Counted from the stretch's first letter, positions 11,484 to 22,546 are shown. The stretch: 64,000 nt of DNA from Xanthostigma xanthostigma (GCA_963575645.1 OY754467.1:38995108-39059107); one strand, 5' to 3'. Translations and numbers: made by a program. The notes: generated from the letters alone by a model not told the origin.

Positions 11484-11599
11484 TTATAGGTGAAAACGAT
11501 AGTTCAAACGTAATAAGTCCAATTCGGGAAATTTTCAGGCACCACGGCTCAAAAACTGGAAACTAAAAGGGACGGATTGATTCACAGTTTATTCCGGGT

Positions 11600-11755
11600 C
11601 CAGTACGATAACTCGATGTGCTCAAATTTTGACTTTTTTTAAGACAGAAAACGCTAAATTTTGACGTTCAAAAAAAAAAAAAATTTGCGAATTATTCAGA
11701 AAATTCCTCAAAAATACGTAAAAAATGGAACTACTTTTCGTCTTTCATTATTAAT
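11600..11755 (+). repeat. Dispersed repeat shared with 58250-58395
   Basis: Landmarks AATTTTGACTTTTTTTAAG, AACGCTAAATTTTGACGTTC and AAAAATACGTAA occur in the same order at 58260-58390. Type unknown. Confidence 0.55.
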
Positions 11756-11833
11756 CTTTTTTATGTTAACCATTCAGAAATCACGTCATAGCAACTGGTG
11801 TAGAATTACTATCTCACTTTGTATACACCACCA

Positions 11834-12060
11834 CGTAATTGTTTTTTTAAAGAACTCCCCTCAAACGCCCTCCCCTTTTCACTGCGCAAAAAAAAACGCC
11901 TTCGCATCGACACGACCCCGTAATTGTTTTTTAAAGAACTACCCTCAACGCCTTCCCCTTTTCACTGCGCAAAAAAAGCGCTATCGCATCGACACGACCC
12001 CGTAATTGTTTTTTAAAGAGCTACCCTCAAACGCCTTCCCCTTTGACAGCGCAAAAAAAA
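11834..12060. repeat. 82-85 bp minisatellite, 2.7 units
   Basis: Units start CGTAATTGTTTTTTAAAGA at 11834, 11919 and 12001, giving periods of 85 and 82. Each holds CCTTCCCCTTTTCACTGCGC and ends CGCATCGACACGACCC. The frame at 11661-12005 runs across it and is not called. Confidence 0.8.
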
Positions 12061-12109
12061 GAATTTAAAAATCAATTTTCCGCACCTAAAACGGCTAATA
12101 ACGGTTATA

Positions 12110-12479
12110 TCTATACTAATACCTATATAAAGCTGAAGAATTTGTTTGTTTGTTTGCTTGGTTGGTTGAACGCGCTAATCTCAGGAACTACCGGTTCGAA
12201 TTGAAAAAAACATTTTATTGGATAGCCCATTTATCGAGGAAGGCTATAGGCTATATAATATCACGCTACGACCAATAGGAATGGAGCATCAATAAAATAT
12301 GTTGCAAAATATAACTAAAAATTTGTCCGTCCGACAAAAACTTTTGAACGGTAACTCCGATCATTATGAAATTAATTTGGACACAACATTCATCTCGGTA
12401 AACTAAGATGAATGCACGTACTCATGTCCCTCCCCCCTTCGTTCTTTTGCACCCGGGTGAAACCGGGCGGGACCGCTAG
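12110..12479 (+). mobile_element. Non-autonomous Helitron, family A, complete copy
   Basis: 5' end TCTATACTAATACCTATATA, 3' end GGGCGGGACCGCTAG, flanked by A (12109) and T (12480): the exact Helitron signature. Contains CGCGCTAATCTCAGGAACTA, TAGGCTATATAATATCACGC and a GC-rich 3' segment CACCCGGGTGAAACCGGGCG that can form the terminal hairpin. Related copies are at 40119, 47354 and 60638. Confidence 0.85.
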
Positions 12480-13003
12480 TGTTAAATAAAATAATAATTG
12501 TGTATTTCCAGTGGATATTTTGCACATCGAGTTATTGTGCTCTAACCGTTTATTCCATTATTTCACATCACAGGGGAGCAGCTGCTATATATTTTTATTA
12601 TTGCATCATCGGTAAAACTAAATTAAATTGTTTAGTTGAGTTTTGCTGATGATCGGAGCATTGCACTCTGAATGTACATCTAATGTTCGTTTTTACTGTC
12701 GTCTGTCTGTTCGAAACCTATGGGGTCCTATACCATTCGTCCGACTACGATGAAACTTTGGTGAAGGTTTCTAGCCTCTCCCCTCCACCAAAAGAATCAA
12801 AGTGTTTAAATAATGCGTTTTAAAGTGGTGCTCCAATATGTTCCAGCTAAAGGTTCTACTGAATCTACTATACTGTTACGGTTGTCGCCGGGGCATAGCT
12901 CCCCGAGGCAATGTTGTCGTCTCAATCGCATGCGAAGCTGCGGGTAGCGACTAGTCAAAAGAAATAGATTATTGTGGTTAAGATATTGAATTTTTGTTGT
13001 TAT
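12480..13003. other. No gene seen
   Basis: Between Helitron A and the next MITE. The block GTCTGTCTGTTCGAAACC... near 12705 looks like repeat-derived DNA but has no partner in this window. Confidence 0.35.
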
Positions 13004-13380
13004 AATGGGCGTGTGTTTGGCCGAAGTAAGTACTTACTAAACTTAGTAAGCCAGTTAGCATAAAAAAATTAAAATCTTACAAGCTGACTGTAGCGCTTTT
13101 CGGCCAGGACAGACTTACTGGCTTGACATAACTCAAAACACTGGTTTACGTTATATCCCGTACATAACCTCATAGACTGAATATAATTGACAGTACTAAA
13201 TTTATCATATAACTTAATTCTTGTAAATAGTTGCAAATGGATAAATGACAGGTCTGTTCCTGTCTGTTTTGTTTACATCAACAATAAGCAAAATGGTGTC
13301 TTATATTAAGCCATGCTTACTGCGTTAGTGAGTGACTTACTAAATTTAGTAAGTACTTACTTCGGCCAAATACGCCCATT
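13004..13380. mobile_element. MITE with 45-bp TIRs (GGCCGAAGTAAGTAC)
   Basis: Terminal inverted repeats AATGGGCGTGTGTTTGGCCG...AAGTAAGTACTTACTAAA and the complement at 13335-13380 are near-identical. The TIR itself holds the palindrome GTAAGTACTTAC. Flanks GTTAT / GTTCT may be a decayed 5-bp duplication. No coding. Confidence 0.75.
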
Positions 13381-13552
13381 GTTCTTTACAAAGGTGAGAT
13401 TTTTCCTACTTGAGATATGCATCCATACTCTATATTAACAAAGAGATAGATGCTCATGATCTCACTTGTCGAGCATCGATAATTTACAATAATTTTACTT
13501 TGTTACAAAGAGCGTTTATTAAAAATTAGCTATCTCAAATCATGTTGAGATG

Positions 13553-14022
13553 CAGTGTAACCTCTTTATAACGAATCTCAAGGGACCGAGCATTTTTTTT
13601 CGTTATACAGAGTTTTCGTTATATGGAGGGAAGAAAGAAAAATAACCAAATTTCACCTAATTAATGTATTCCAAGCACATATAGTCTGTTAACGTTGCCT
13701 GACGTTTTTTGCTATGCTAATATTTTATTCAGTATCTTATGGACTTGGGATGTGGTGGAATCATCTTCGTTAAACAATAGGAATTTTTCGATAAGTTTGG
13801 CGGAATCAATAGTTGGTGATGGTTTAGAATCGTCCTCTTTACGTCTGTAAATATTTGCTGACACCTAAATATGAACATATTTCTTCGTAATAGAGAATGG
13901 CTGTTGGGCTATAAAGAGGGTATTAATGTATGGGTTTTAAGGTAACCAACCAAACTGTAAAAATGTCTACGTTATAGGGAGATTTTCGCTATAACGAAAG
14001 ACGTTATAAAGAGATTACACTG
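13553..14022 (-). mobile_element. pogo/Tigger-like relic
   Basis: Ends are CAGTGTAACCTCTTTATAACG and, on the other strand, CAGTGTAATCTCTTTATAACG: pogo-type inverted termini. TA follows on the right (14023-14024); the left TA is mutated to TG. Motifs TTCGTTATA / CGTTATAGGG repeat near both ends. The interior holds a short transposase tail in minus orientation (next entry). Confidence 0.75.
13712..13846 (-). pseudogene. pogo-type transposase C-terminal remnant
   Basis: On the minus strand 45 codons are open to a TAG at 13712, including an acidic and Ser/Thr-rich piece RRKEDDSKPSP followed by SAKLIEKFLLFNEDD and a final KILNKILA. The style (polar linker then short helix and stop) and its position just inside pogo-like termini suggest the end of a DDE transposase. 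Catalytic core absent. Family assignment is inference from the termini. Confidence 0.5.
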
Positions 14023-14544
14023 TACATTGTAGGTTAAAATCACTTTTAAAAATTAAAAACCACTCTCTATTTTTAGACGTTGTATGATGACTCTATTCAT
14101 AAATTCTCTTTGCAGTTTTTTTCTACATTGACCGGAAAATTACCAGGTGAAATACGAAGAAACTGTATGTTTCCACGGTATAAACATTTAACTTTTAAGT
14201 GTTAATAAACATTATTAAACAATTCAGTCAGACATAAATGTTAAACACGCAATAAATTAAGCGTCATTTTAAGACAATATGATCATGAAAACATTGATGG
14301 GTTGGAATTCTCCGATTTCTCGGTTTTCTGCACAAAAAACCAATGCGCGAGAAATCATTTTTCCCCACACGCGTTTGGTTCATAATAATTACGTTATAAA
14401 TAATGTATTATTGTTAATAATTCATATACATTAAATCATGACATCACATTATTGTTTGTTTTTTGGTTTTTAAGTGTACTATTAAGAGTATTGTTCTTTC
14501 GACCGAGTCTAAATTAAATTGAAAGCAATACCTCATTTTTTTTG

Positions 14545-14868
14545 TCTATATATATAAAAATCTCGTGTCACGATGTTCGTCCGCGCTAATCTCCGAAACC
14601 ACTGAACCTATTGTAATGATTTTTTTAAAATGTGTCTTGCTTGGTCCAACTTACACTAGGTATAGGATAAGTTTTAAACTATTTTGTACAGCATTTGTCA
14701 AAACGTATCAAGTAGCGACATCTGAAAAAATGTGCTCAAAGCTATTAGTTCAGAAGTAAATCTGGTAGAATTCGCTCAAAGCTATTAGTTCAGACGCCGG
14801 TCCGCTAACGAAATACATTTTTCAGAATTATATCTATCGCACCCGGGTGAAACCGGACCGGGCCGCTA
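14545..14868 (+). mobile_element. Non-autonomous Helitron-like element
   Basis: Starts TCTATATATATAAAAATCTC, then GTGTCACGATGTTCGTCCGC, and ends CACCCGGGTGAAACCGGACC...GCCGCTA with a decayed CTAG. A 21-base block GCTCAAAGCTATTAGTTCAG is duplicated internally (14734, 14773). The 64-codon frame from 14565 is a by-product. Confidence 0.65.
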
Positions 14869-15460
14869 TATTCATATTATCTAAATTTTAACTGTCTTTA
14901 AAAACATAAATTTACTCTTCAGTCGATATATCAGTTTTTTTTGGCAAAATAAAAAACCACAATATAGTCGATCACATGTTATATTTTGTCGTACAATGAC
15001 TACTTGATGACACTATCATTAGATAAAGTAGTGTCATCAAAATATAGTCAACGTATGGTGGTTTATAAACCGAAACAATGTACCTATACTTGTAAGCTAG
15101 TGTATCATTTTATTTCAGTTATCTTATTATTTCGCATATTGTATGACCCAGTTGTCAAAAATGTACTTTTTCTTAAAAAAAACAAACATATAGAGATATT
15201 AATTTAATTCTTATAAAGGGAGGAATACAAGAACGAAAAAGTTGGTTTACATTATTTGTTTATGTACGAACAATAATAAATGAAACCACCAATATTTCTA
15301 ATTTTAATTTAGAGGTGAAAATATGTCTAAATTATTTATTACACGACGAGCTTAAAGACACAAAAATATTAAAAATTATATAAAAAATAGAAAAAAAATT
15401 TTAGCCCTATTCGCAAAAAACCAAACCCATTTTTTTTTCTTTTACTAAAATGTTTATGAC
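14869..15460. other. AT-rich, one short hairpin, no gene
   Basis: TTGATGACACTA and TAGTGTCATCAA form a hairpin at 15004-15040. The remainder is AT-rich DNA without recognisable content. Confidence 0.45.
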
Positions 15461-15659
15461 CAGGGGCGGGCAAATCTTTTGATCGGCGGGCTACATAGCT
15501 GATGAAACATTCCGCATTTGGAGAGCAAAAAAAAAAAGGGTCCTCACACTCTATTTCCGCACTTGAAGAGCAAAAAAAAAAAGTCCCCACGTTCTATTCC
15601 GCATTTTACGATTTTTATAAAATGCTTCGCGGGCCGGATAAAATTGCGCTGCGGGCAAC
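15461..15659 (+). mobile_element. hAT-like MITE, 3'-truncated copy
   Basis: CAGGGGCGGGCAAATCTTTT is a hAT-type terminus. The body (CATTTGGAGAGCAAAAA, ATAAAATGCTTCGCGGGCCG) matches the complete copy at 59404-59683. It breaks off within GCGGGC, after which zinc-finger coding sequence begins, so its right end is missing here. Confidence 0.7.
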
Positions 15660-15806
15660 AAGAATCCTCAAAAAATCCGTACATGTGTCATGTGTCCGCA
15701 TTGTGGACTGAAAATGGCATATTCTTCCAACATGATCGAACATATTCGTACGCATACAAACAGGGTTCCGTTTAAATGTTCGATTTGTGAAAAGAGTTTT
15801 TCTACA
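15660..15806 (+). pseudogene. C2H2 zinc-finger protein fragment
   Basis: In one plus-strand frame beginning near 15660 a complete C2H2 finger can be read: CPHCGLKMAYSSNMIEHIRT then H, fitting C-x2-C-x12-H-x3-H exactly. A linker TNRVPFKC replaces the usual TGEKPFKC, and a second finger starts CSICEKSF before the frame enters a poly-A run and the dispersed repeat at 15811. C2H2 fingers bind DNA; the target cannot be told. Upstream the frame abuts a truncated hAT-like MITE. It may be one exon of a broken host gene or a gene fragment carried by a transposon. The annotated longer frames here are in other phases. Confidence 0.75.
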
Positions 15807-15810
15807 AAAA

Positions 15811-16025
15811 AAAATTGGTTGTCTGTAAAGTCGGTTTACGGACGATAGTTTTACGTGATAACGTATTCCGCTCGAATATCATATTTAATAATACATTACT
15901 GCGCTCTCGCTTGCACGCACAGGGTCAGGCGGAACGTTACGGCGGAACGGAACGTTACACTTTTTCGTGCATGCAGCTGGTGTTTCATCAATTTATAAGA
16001 CGTTATCACGTCAAAAACAAACAAA
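15811..16025 (+). repeat. Dispersed repeat 'GGTTGTCTGTAAAGTCGG', copy 2
   Basis: Same family as 3857-4195, with an extra internal segment CGCTCTCGCTTGCACGCAC. It cuts the second zinc finger just upstream. Confidence 0.65.
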
Positions 16026-17375
16026 ATTACAGACAGATTCTGTTACTAGTTAATATACTAACTATACAATTGATTGATTTTTGTTACGTATATTTCTATT
16101 ATTTTCAAAGATGCATTCACTATTATTTTAAAAATCAATTTCTGAAAAGTTCTATGCTGGAACAGGCTCACGTCTTGCATCTAAAGTCATGAGTGAAGTA
16201 AAATAAATAAATAAAAAATAATAAAATGCTGAACACCAAACAAAGAAAATATAAAATGTAACATTCTAACAGGAAAAACCTTCACGTACATTTAATAAGC
16301 CTTTCTTTTCGACTTTCAAAAACTTTCTGATTTTCTAGTTGATTGAATGCGTGTAAACGTTATAAAGTGTAATTCGCGTTAATTGGCAACCGTTTAGTTA
16401 GTAAAATATAGAGTTCATTGTTTTATTTATAAAAAGTATGCAAATTTTATTCAGGATATTTAAAACGTGACGGTGCTGCTTTAATTAAGGACTTGATGAA
16501 TGGACGATATAAATAACGGTTTTGGACGGTAAAACTGGATACAATTTGGTTAATTAAAAAAAAAAACGATTTCTTTTGTAACTTTTATAGACTAGACCTA
16601 CCTAGCTTTTTTTTTAGTCTGCCATTGGATTTTAATGTTCTCAGTTGTGTACCTATAGCAAAATATTTATTGTATTAATAGTAGTACAATCAATGAATAT
16701 ATTTATTTTTACTTTTTAATTCTCAATAGTTCCGATTTTGATATTTAAAAAAAAAAATGTTTGTTATATTACATTATTTGAAATCAGAAACATTCCAGCC
16801 CGGAAATTGAAAACTTTCATTTTACAGTAGGTATACTTGGTTTTCCTTCTAATACGCTCGCGTTTTATATATTTACCGTTTCACAACTACCTAATAATTC
16901 GATCTTGACTAAATTTAGTATGCTTATATTTGAAACGTGTTGACCTAACGATTTTGCAGTTTTCAGCTTTCGAAAATTTCATCAAAAGCGACCAAGTCGT
17001 TTTTTTTTTTTGATAAAAATACTATAAAAAATGTGGAATTTATACGAAAACTTTTGAAAAATATTTGTCGGGTCTAATTTATCAAATACTTTACATATTA
17101 AATATTCAATATTGGATCTTACTGAGCAGTTGGTCGTGTGGACCTGAAGGGTCGCACTTATCGAATCCTAGTAAGGACTATGAATTTTGGTGCCAATCGG
17201 ACCAGTAATTTACAATACAATTTTAGGCATAACATTATCATGTTTTTTATAAAAATTTCACATTAAAAAATTATGTATTTCAAAAGATGATTTTGAAACA
17301 TGAAAATCATGGAGGCATCTACACAACGAAATTTTTATATTCTCAACGAAATGATGGATTTTATTGCAATTTTTA
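16026..17375. other. No gene recognised
   Basis: Long AT-rich stretch without dispersed-repeat partners in the window or readable protein motifs. Confidence 0.4.
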
Positions 17376-17940
17376 GGGTTCCGTACTTTAAAAGGAAAAG
17401 AGTAACCCTTATAAGATCACTTTGCTGTCCGTTTGTCAAGAGTCTTGAGAATCAAAACTTCCCGTTGACCTAGAATCTTGAATTTTGGCAAGAAGCAATG
17501 TTTTATAGCACAAGTAAAGAGAAAACTCCAAAAACCGTACATTTGTAGTTAGATCATAAAAAAATAATGTTTTGAAACAGCAACAACATGCCACGCACGT
17601 ACACAGTAACAGTTCTAATACAAAACAAGCGTCCGCTACCGGTGCGTTTATACAGTACAATATGAGAACTCTCGCATACAGCACTGTACGACAACTAGAC
17701 TATCAGATATTATAACTACGAGTTACAATACAGTTCAGTAGTTTATCTGAACTCATTGCAATTACACGCTTAGTTGGCAAACAAACCGCGATGTTTGTCG
17801 ATGTACAAAAGTTTTTTAACGGTTAAGCGGGAAAAATCTTCGAGCTCGATTCCCGTGATGAACGAACTATTTACATACCTACAAGTTTGTACGGAATCGT
17901 CCGACTCGCACTTGGCCTTCGTTCACGTACCGTATCGACA
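17376..17940 (+). repeat. Lepidopteran 'GGGTTCCGTAC' repeat, copy 1
   Basis: Begins TTAGGGTTCCGTACTTTAAA, contains CTTCCCGTTGACCTAGAATC and ends GTCCGACTCGCACTTGGCC. These blocks are, to my knowledge, a very common dispersed repeat of moth and butterfly genomes. A second copy is at 49862-50436, with the same order of blocks (GCAACAACATGC, ACGCACGTACACAG). Non-coding; probably a retroposon 3' end. Confidence 0.75.
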
Positions 17941-18355
17941 TTAGTAATATTGTGAAATAAAATAGATTTAAAGAATACCTGCATGTTTTCGAAATTATGT
18001 GATATATCGCGTATCTAAAAGTAAGTATACCTTTTAATAATATTTTAAAAAGTCTGCACGTGTTTTTAAGCAATAATATAATTAGAGTGTTTATTGTTTA
18101 TATTTTTTTACCGTAATCTTACTTTAATGTACAATAATGTAACAATATTCTTAAGTGTCGTTTAGCACGGCATTCATTTTATTCTCGTTTATAGCTCATT
18201 AGTCATTACTGCATTAAAAAAAATGGTCAATTATATTTTACAAATAATTTTATCACTTTGTGGAAGAAGTAAACTTTAATAAGCGGTTTCTTAATCATGG
18301 TCCTTTCCATAGAGTATTTCCGTTAATATACTAGCTAGACTAAAATATCTCGAAT
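17941..18355. other. No gene seen
   Basis: AT-rich spacer between a dispersed repeat and a truncated LINE. Confidence 0.4.
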
Positions 18356-18921
18356 GAGCTGGCGAGGAAAGGATCGTCATCTCCATACATTACTCCAGAA
18401 CCTGCCCTGGGAGTGTCCAAAAGCACAGTACGGGGTCAAATAAAGGAATGGATCAAAAATCAGCACAAGACATTCTAGAATCAAATTTCCGGGCAGCAAC
18501 ATGGCAAGACTTTTGTTAAAGGGCTATCCCGAAAGATGAATGAAGAACTACTAGAACTCAGTAGGAACAATTTTTGTCTCGTGGTAGGCCTCCTGACAGG
18601 ACATTGTGCCCTGAAAGGACACCTCGAAAGAATCGAACTGTTTAACGGGGACTTAAAGTGCAGATAGCGCAATAAGGAGACGGAAACAGCGTATAATATT
18701 CTGTGTGAATGCGAGGCTTTGGATCGTAGAAGACAGATAATTTATGGACAATGTAGAGTGAGTCCAGAAGTTATATCAATCACCCGGTCCACGGACTGCA
18801 CAAGCTAGTGCAAGGAACGAGGATACTGGATCTAGTGATATAAGAAATTGGGAGATAGCACAATAAGCCCAAGAGGCTGCCGTGTTCTCGGTGACAAGTC
18901 GACTCCCGTTAATAAAAAAAA
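18356..18921 (+). pseudogene. 5'-truncated LINE: RNase H tail and zinc knuckle
   Basis: A single frame from 18356 reads ELARKGSSSPYITPEPALGV, the end of a LINE RNase H domain, then LLTGHCALKGHLERI and NILCECEALDRRR, the conserved C-terminal block of RNase-H-bearing LINE ORF2 proteins. Two stops break it (18476 and within the knuckle, where CR-x-C has become CR-stop-R). The 3' end has AATAAAAAAAAA at about 18910. Truncation at 18356 is typical of incomplete reverse transcription. The minus-strand frame at 18481-18672 is a shadow. Confidence 0.85.
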
Positions 18922-18924
18922 ACA

Positions 18925-19565
18925 CACGGGTTGCACTCCGGGAGTGCCGGCAGAAGTGAAAACTTGAATATTAACATCTTACGAATTTTCGATCAGGTCA
19001 CGTGTCCTGACGCGAGTTTAACATTTTTTACCCATTACAAAAAAGTGTACAACGCCGCTAAAGATGTTTTCACTTCAAAAACTATTTTTTACTTTTTAGT
19101 TCGATATAAAGCGTGTTTTTTAGTTTTTAGTTTTTTTTAAACTATATTTATTTTTCACTTTTTAGTTTGATATAAAGCGTGTTTTTTAGTTTTTTTAAAC
19201 TATATTTATTTTCCACTTTTTAGTTCGATTTATTGTCAAAAATTTGCCGAACAAAAACAATGTTTTTTTCGGCGTGGACGGGATTAGAATCCACGACCCG
19301 TGAGCCGAGAGTTGACGTCAGCGAAGACTAGCGCCTTAGACCGCTCGGCCACCGATTGCTGTTAGTGTAGTGGCACAACATACTAACAGTAATAAACCAC
19401 ACGGTACCTTGCAATTACTCTCACTTAGAGCGTCTTCTCGCTTACCCAGTTCTTACTTTACCTGAAGCCTGACGCGAGTTTAACATTTTTTACCCATTAC
19501 AAAAAAAGCGTACAACGCCGCTAAAGAAGTTTTCACTTCAAAAATATCTCGGAAGATGCAAGAAA
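18925..19565 (+). repeat. Dispersed repeat 'TTGCACTCCGGGAGTGCCGG' and duplicates
   Basis: GGGTTGCACTCCGGGAGTGC, GACGCGAGTTTAACATTTTT and TACAACGCCGCTAAAGA also occur at 45924-46165; within this copy the GACGCGAG block is repeated at 19469. Between them lie two AT-rich direct repeats (ACTTTTTAGTTCGATATAAA at 19093 and 19158), related to the palindrome at 38571-38784, and a tRNA-like block. Confidence 0.6.
19271..19359 (-). tRNA. Class II tRNA-like sequence (Ser/Leu type), pseudo
   Basis: On the minus strand TGGCCGAGCGGTCTAAGGCG is an almost perfect A box of a serine or leucine tRNA, followed by a long variable region and GGATTCTAATCC as a B box. The acceptor ends do not pair and the anticodon stem is poor, so I read it as a decayed tRNA or SINE head rather than a working tRNA. 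Confidence 0.55.
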
Positions 19566-19762
19566 GTACTCTGAAAGATAAAAAATCTGTACAAGCACGG
19601 TTCCAAAATAATTGGCAGTGACGTCACGCTTATCTTTGCAAACTGTTAAAAAGTATAGAAAAAAGTTATGAAATAAACAAAAAATTCGTCACAAATCTAC
19701 GACACCTGTGAATTGAAACACATTACCTTTTTTTGACTCCGGTATAGTGTGGTAAAAATATA

Positions 19763-20279
19763 CAGATTGTATCAAATCAAAACGGTTCATAGAACATTCT
19801 GTGTGTTAGACAGAGACGATATTATATAAAGCACTAAAGCAGTAAGTAAAAATGAGATAAATGATCGCTAATAGTTACTGTGGCTACGTAAATAAATAAA
19901 TACGAATACTGTAAATCTTTTTACCAATTTATCAATTAAAACGACTAAACTGTAATATTAATGTTTTCAAAGACAACTACAAATAAATTTATTATGTCGG
20001 CGATTGAATTACCACCATAAAACCATTTAATTATTTGGATTTTTTCCCAAACAGTATAAATAGCCATTTTATCAATAATTTCACTAGTGAATACTGACAT
20101 TTGATAAAATTGGGATTATTACTGTAGAAAACAAAGACGATACTATCAGATTGTATAACCACAGTAACTATTAGCGACCATTTATCTCATTCTTACTTAC
20201 TGCTTTAGTGCTTTATATAATATCGTCTCTGTCTTACACACAGAATGTTCTATGGACTGTTTTGATTTGATACAATCTG
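19763..20279. mobile_element. Mariner-type MITE, 125-bp TIRs
   Basis: CAGATTGTATCAAATCAAAA at the left and its complement at the right are flanked by TA (19761-19762, 20280-20281). The inverted arms extend about 125 bp (GAGACGATATTATATAAAGC, GCTAATAGTTACTGTGG) with about seven differences. No transposase frame in the interior. Confidence 0.8.
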
Positions 20280-20281
20280 TA

Positions 20282-21001
20282 TATCAATGTGCTGTAGTTT
20301 TATTATGTAAATAAAAAATAAATTCAACATCACGTTGTTTCTCTGATAGTATTTTTGCAAGGCCACCAACAGCTAGGTTTATTTGAGCCTAGTACCAATT
20401 CATATTTTCAATTTATTATTTTGTCAGAAGTTCCAATAAACGGCATTTAAGATGTAAATAATTTAATAACATTTAAAAAATAGGTCATTTGTCCATTGAC
20501 TTTTTATGATGGTTTAACGTGTTTTTTAACCTTAACATAATGAATCGATGTAACCTTGATTGTTTATTATTTTGTCATATTATACCGTGGTAAGCAAATA
20601 TCATTTTAATCGATATATTCGTGCAAACACTGCATTTCTCTGATGCATTGATAAACTATAAAACACGCTTATATCAACACATTATAAAAAGTACAAAACT
20701 TTCTTTTATTTCTATTACGTTTAAAAGCGCGGAACACTCGATAAATTAAATGGAATGTATAGGTACAGTGAGTGTACCACGCTCTTAAAAGTGTATTTTT
20801 TTAGTTTAAATATAGCCTTGATTTTTGGGTCTTTTTTTTCTAATATTTTCGAATTTTTTTTGGGTTCCTTCAAATGGGTGGAGCTTTAAAAACATGGCGA
20901 CGATGGGGTATCATTTCCCATAGTTACTATGGTTACTATATAGTATACTGAGCAATTGTGATTTTTTTGAAGTGCAATAAAATGAAAGTATCAGCACAGT
21001 A
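20282..21001. other. Possible upstream part of the SWIM-like fragment
   Basis: ATGGCGACGATGGGG at about 20895 sits in a plausible start context but stops after ten codons. I cannot connect it to the exon at 21002. Confidence 0.3.
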
Positions 21002-21250
21002 TGTAATTGGGCAGATACAAATCACCGAAAAAGAAATTTCTTTGAAGGGGAACGTATTTTTAATGCCGACCATATCATAAAATTAGGCAAAAATTCTACT
21101 GACACAGAACCTTCAAGTAAGATGATTTTTAATGCTTTCTGTTTACAAACTTCCGATTTAAAGAGTAATCCACATGAAAATAGAGATATTATATCAATGC
21201 AGTGTTGATGAACGTTGTAAACATATTGAAACATTACTTTATTGCAACAG
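21002..21250 (+). pseudogene. SWIM zinc-finger protein exon, frame-broken
   Basis: One frame reads RNFFEGERIFNADHIIKLGK, then FCLQTSDLKSNPHE and ISMQC-stop. One base over it continues VDERCKHIETLLYCNR and ends exactly at CAACAG|GTAAGT, a consensus splice donor (21251). The order F-C-L-Q-x-S..NPHE..C-x-C..C-K-H-I..L-L-Y matches SWIM-type (C-x-C-xn-C-x-H) proteins common in insect genomes, some fused to YqaJ-like nucleases. The middle of the C-x-C has been lost in a small deletion that also shifts the frame. No downstream exon is visible before the Helitron at 21364. SWIM domains bind zinc and usually DNA or protein. Confidence 0.6.
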
Positions 21251-21363
21251 GTAAGTCCCCAACCTAAAAATAGTCAAGTGTCAAAATGTATTTTCAACTT
21301 TATTTTTTTTTTCTTTCAAAATTCTTAATGTTATTTAATAATAATAACTATTCAATTAATAAA

Positions 21364-22077
21364 TCTTTATATATAAAAATTACGTGTCACGTTGTTTGTC
21401 CATGTTTGTCCGCGATGAACTTCTAAACTACTGAACCGATTTTAAATTTGATTTGCACACCGTGTGCAATTCGACCCAACTTGAAAGATAGGGTAGCTTA
21501 CATTTCAATTTATAGTCGCAATATTATTTTATTGCAAATTATTTGTCTATTCCTTGACAGTCATAATTATATCTGTTGACTGGATTGAGTGAATATTCAA
21601 TAGATGGCGCAACGTTTTATATAAGCTACAATTCAATAGCATAACCACCACGTGTTGCTGACGTTAAGGTATCGAGCACGACGGCGCAGCCGGAGTGCTC
21701 AGCTCCAAAGGATTCTAACAGATGGCGATACCTGTTGACTGGATTGAGTGAATATTCAATAGATGGCGCAACGTTTCATATAAGCTACAATTCAATAGCA
21801 TAACCACCACGTGTTGCTGAGGTTAAGGTATCGAGCACGACGGCGCAGCCGGAGTGCTCGAAATAGAGCAAGTGTTTTAAAGACCAGTTATCCACGAATA
21901 CTTTACGCTATTTTTTTTCGAGCACGACGGCGCAGCCGGAGTGCTCGACATACACACATATACGCCCATGTATATTTTAAAATAGCTAGCAATTAATAAA
22001 ATAGATAGATAGATGTTCCAATTAAATTGTTTTATTATTTCACTTTATACGTAGCGAAGCACGTACAGGGCCGCTAG
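21364..22077 (+). mobile_element. Non-autonomous Helitron, family B, complete copy
   Basis: 5' TCTTTATATATAAAAATTAC and 3' GTACAGGGCCGCTAG, sitting between A (21363) and T (22078). It carries three GC-rich hairpin cassettes (21673-21700, 21832-21860, 21919-21947) and a direct duplication of about 160 bp containing GGATTGAGTGAATATTCAAT and CACCACGTGTTGCTGA. Confidence 0.85.
21673..21947. repeat. Three GC-rich hairpin cassettes
   Basis: Each cassette reads CGAGCACGACGGCG followed by CAGCCGGAGTGCTC: GAGCAC pairs with GTGCTC around a GC-rich core. The same cassette occurs twice in the copy at 8004 and once in the one at 47682. Copy number therefore varies between otherwise similar Helitrons. Confidence 0.75.
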
Positions 22078-22546
22078 TTTAAGTATAATATCTACTTACT
22101 TAGTTAAATAACTAATCATCTGCATTGAAATGACGTGGTACTATTACAACATTTTACTAACTTTTTATTTGTGTTTGCACGAGGTGAAAACTTCGCAGGT
22201 TTCATAATAAGTCATTTATTAATTTATTCAACGCTTTTTATTATTATAATAAAAAAATCACAATTGTCAGTACCGATTCACAGTACGATTCATAATCACG
22301 TTTCTCTGATTATAGTTGTAAATTTCGCCGCCAGATAGAGTAGTCCATATAAAGGATCCCTATAATATTTAAATTTCAAAGGACTGGAGACACGTTTTCC
22401 CACCATCAACACCGTCACTTCCACCACGCGTTTTATACACAACATTTGGTTGTGTTGTCATGAAAACTACATACGGTTGCAAAACTTGGAAGAGGGTGTA
22501 AATAAAGTAGCTGTTCCTACTATCACTAGTACTTTTAAAAAATATA
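22078..22546. other. No gene seen
   Basis: AT-rich spacer; the frame at 22135-22338 has no family resemblance. Confidence 0.4.
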
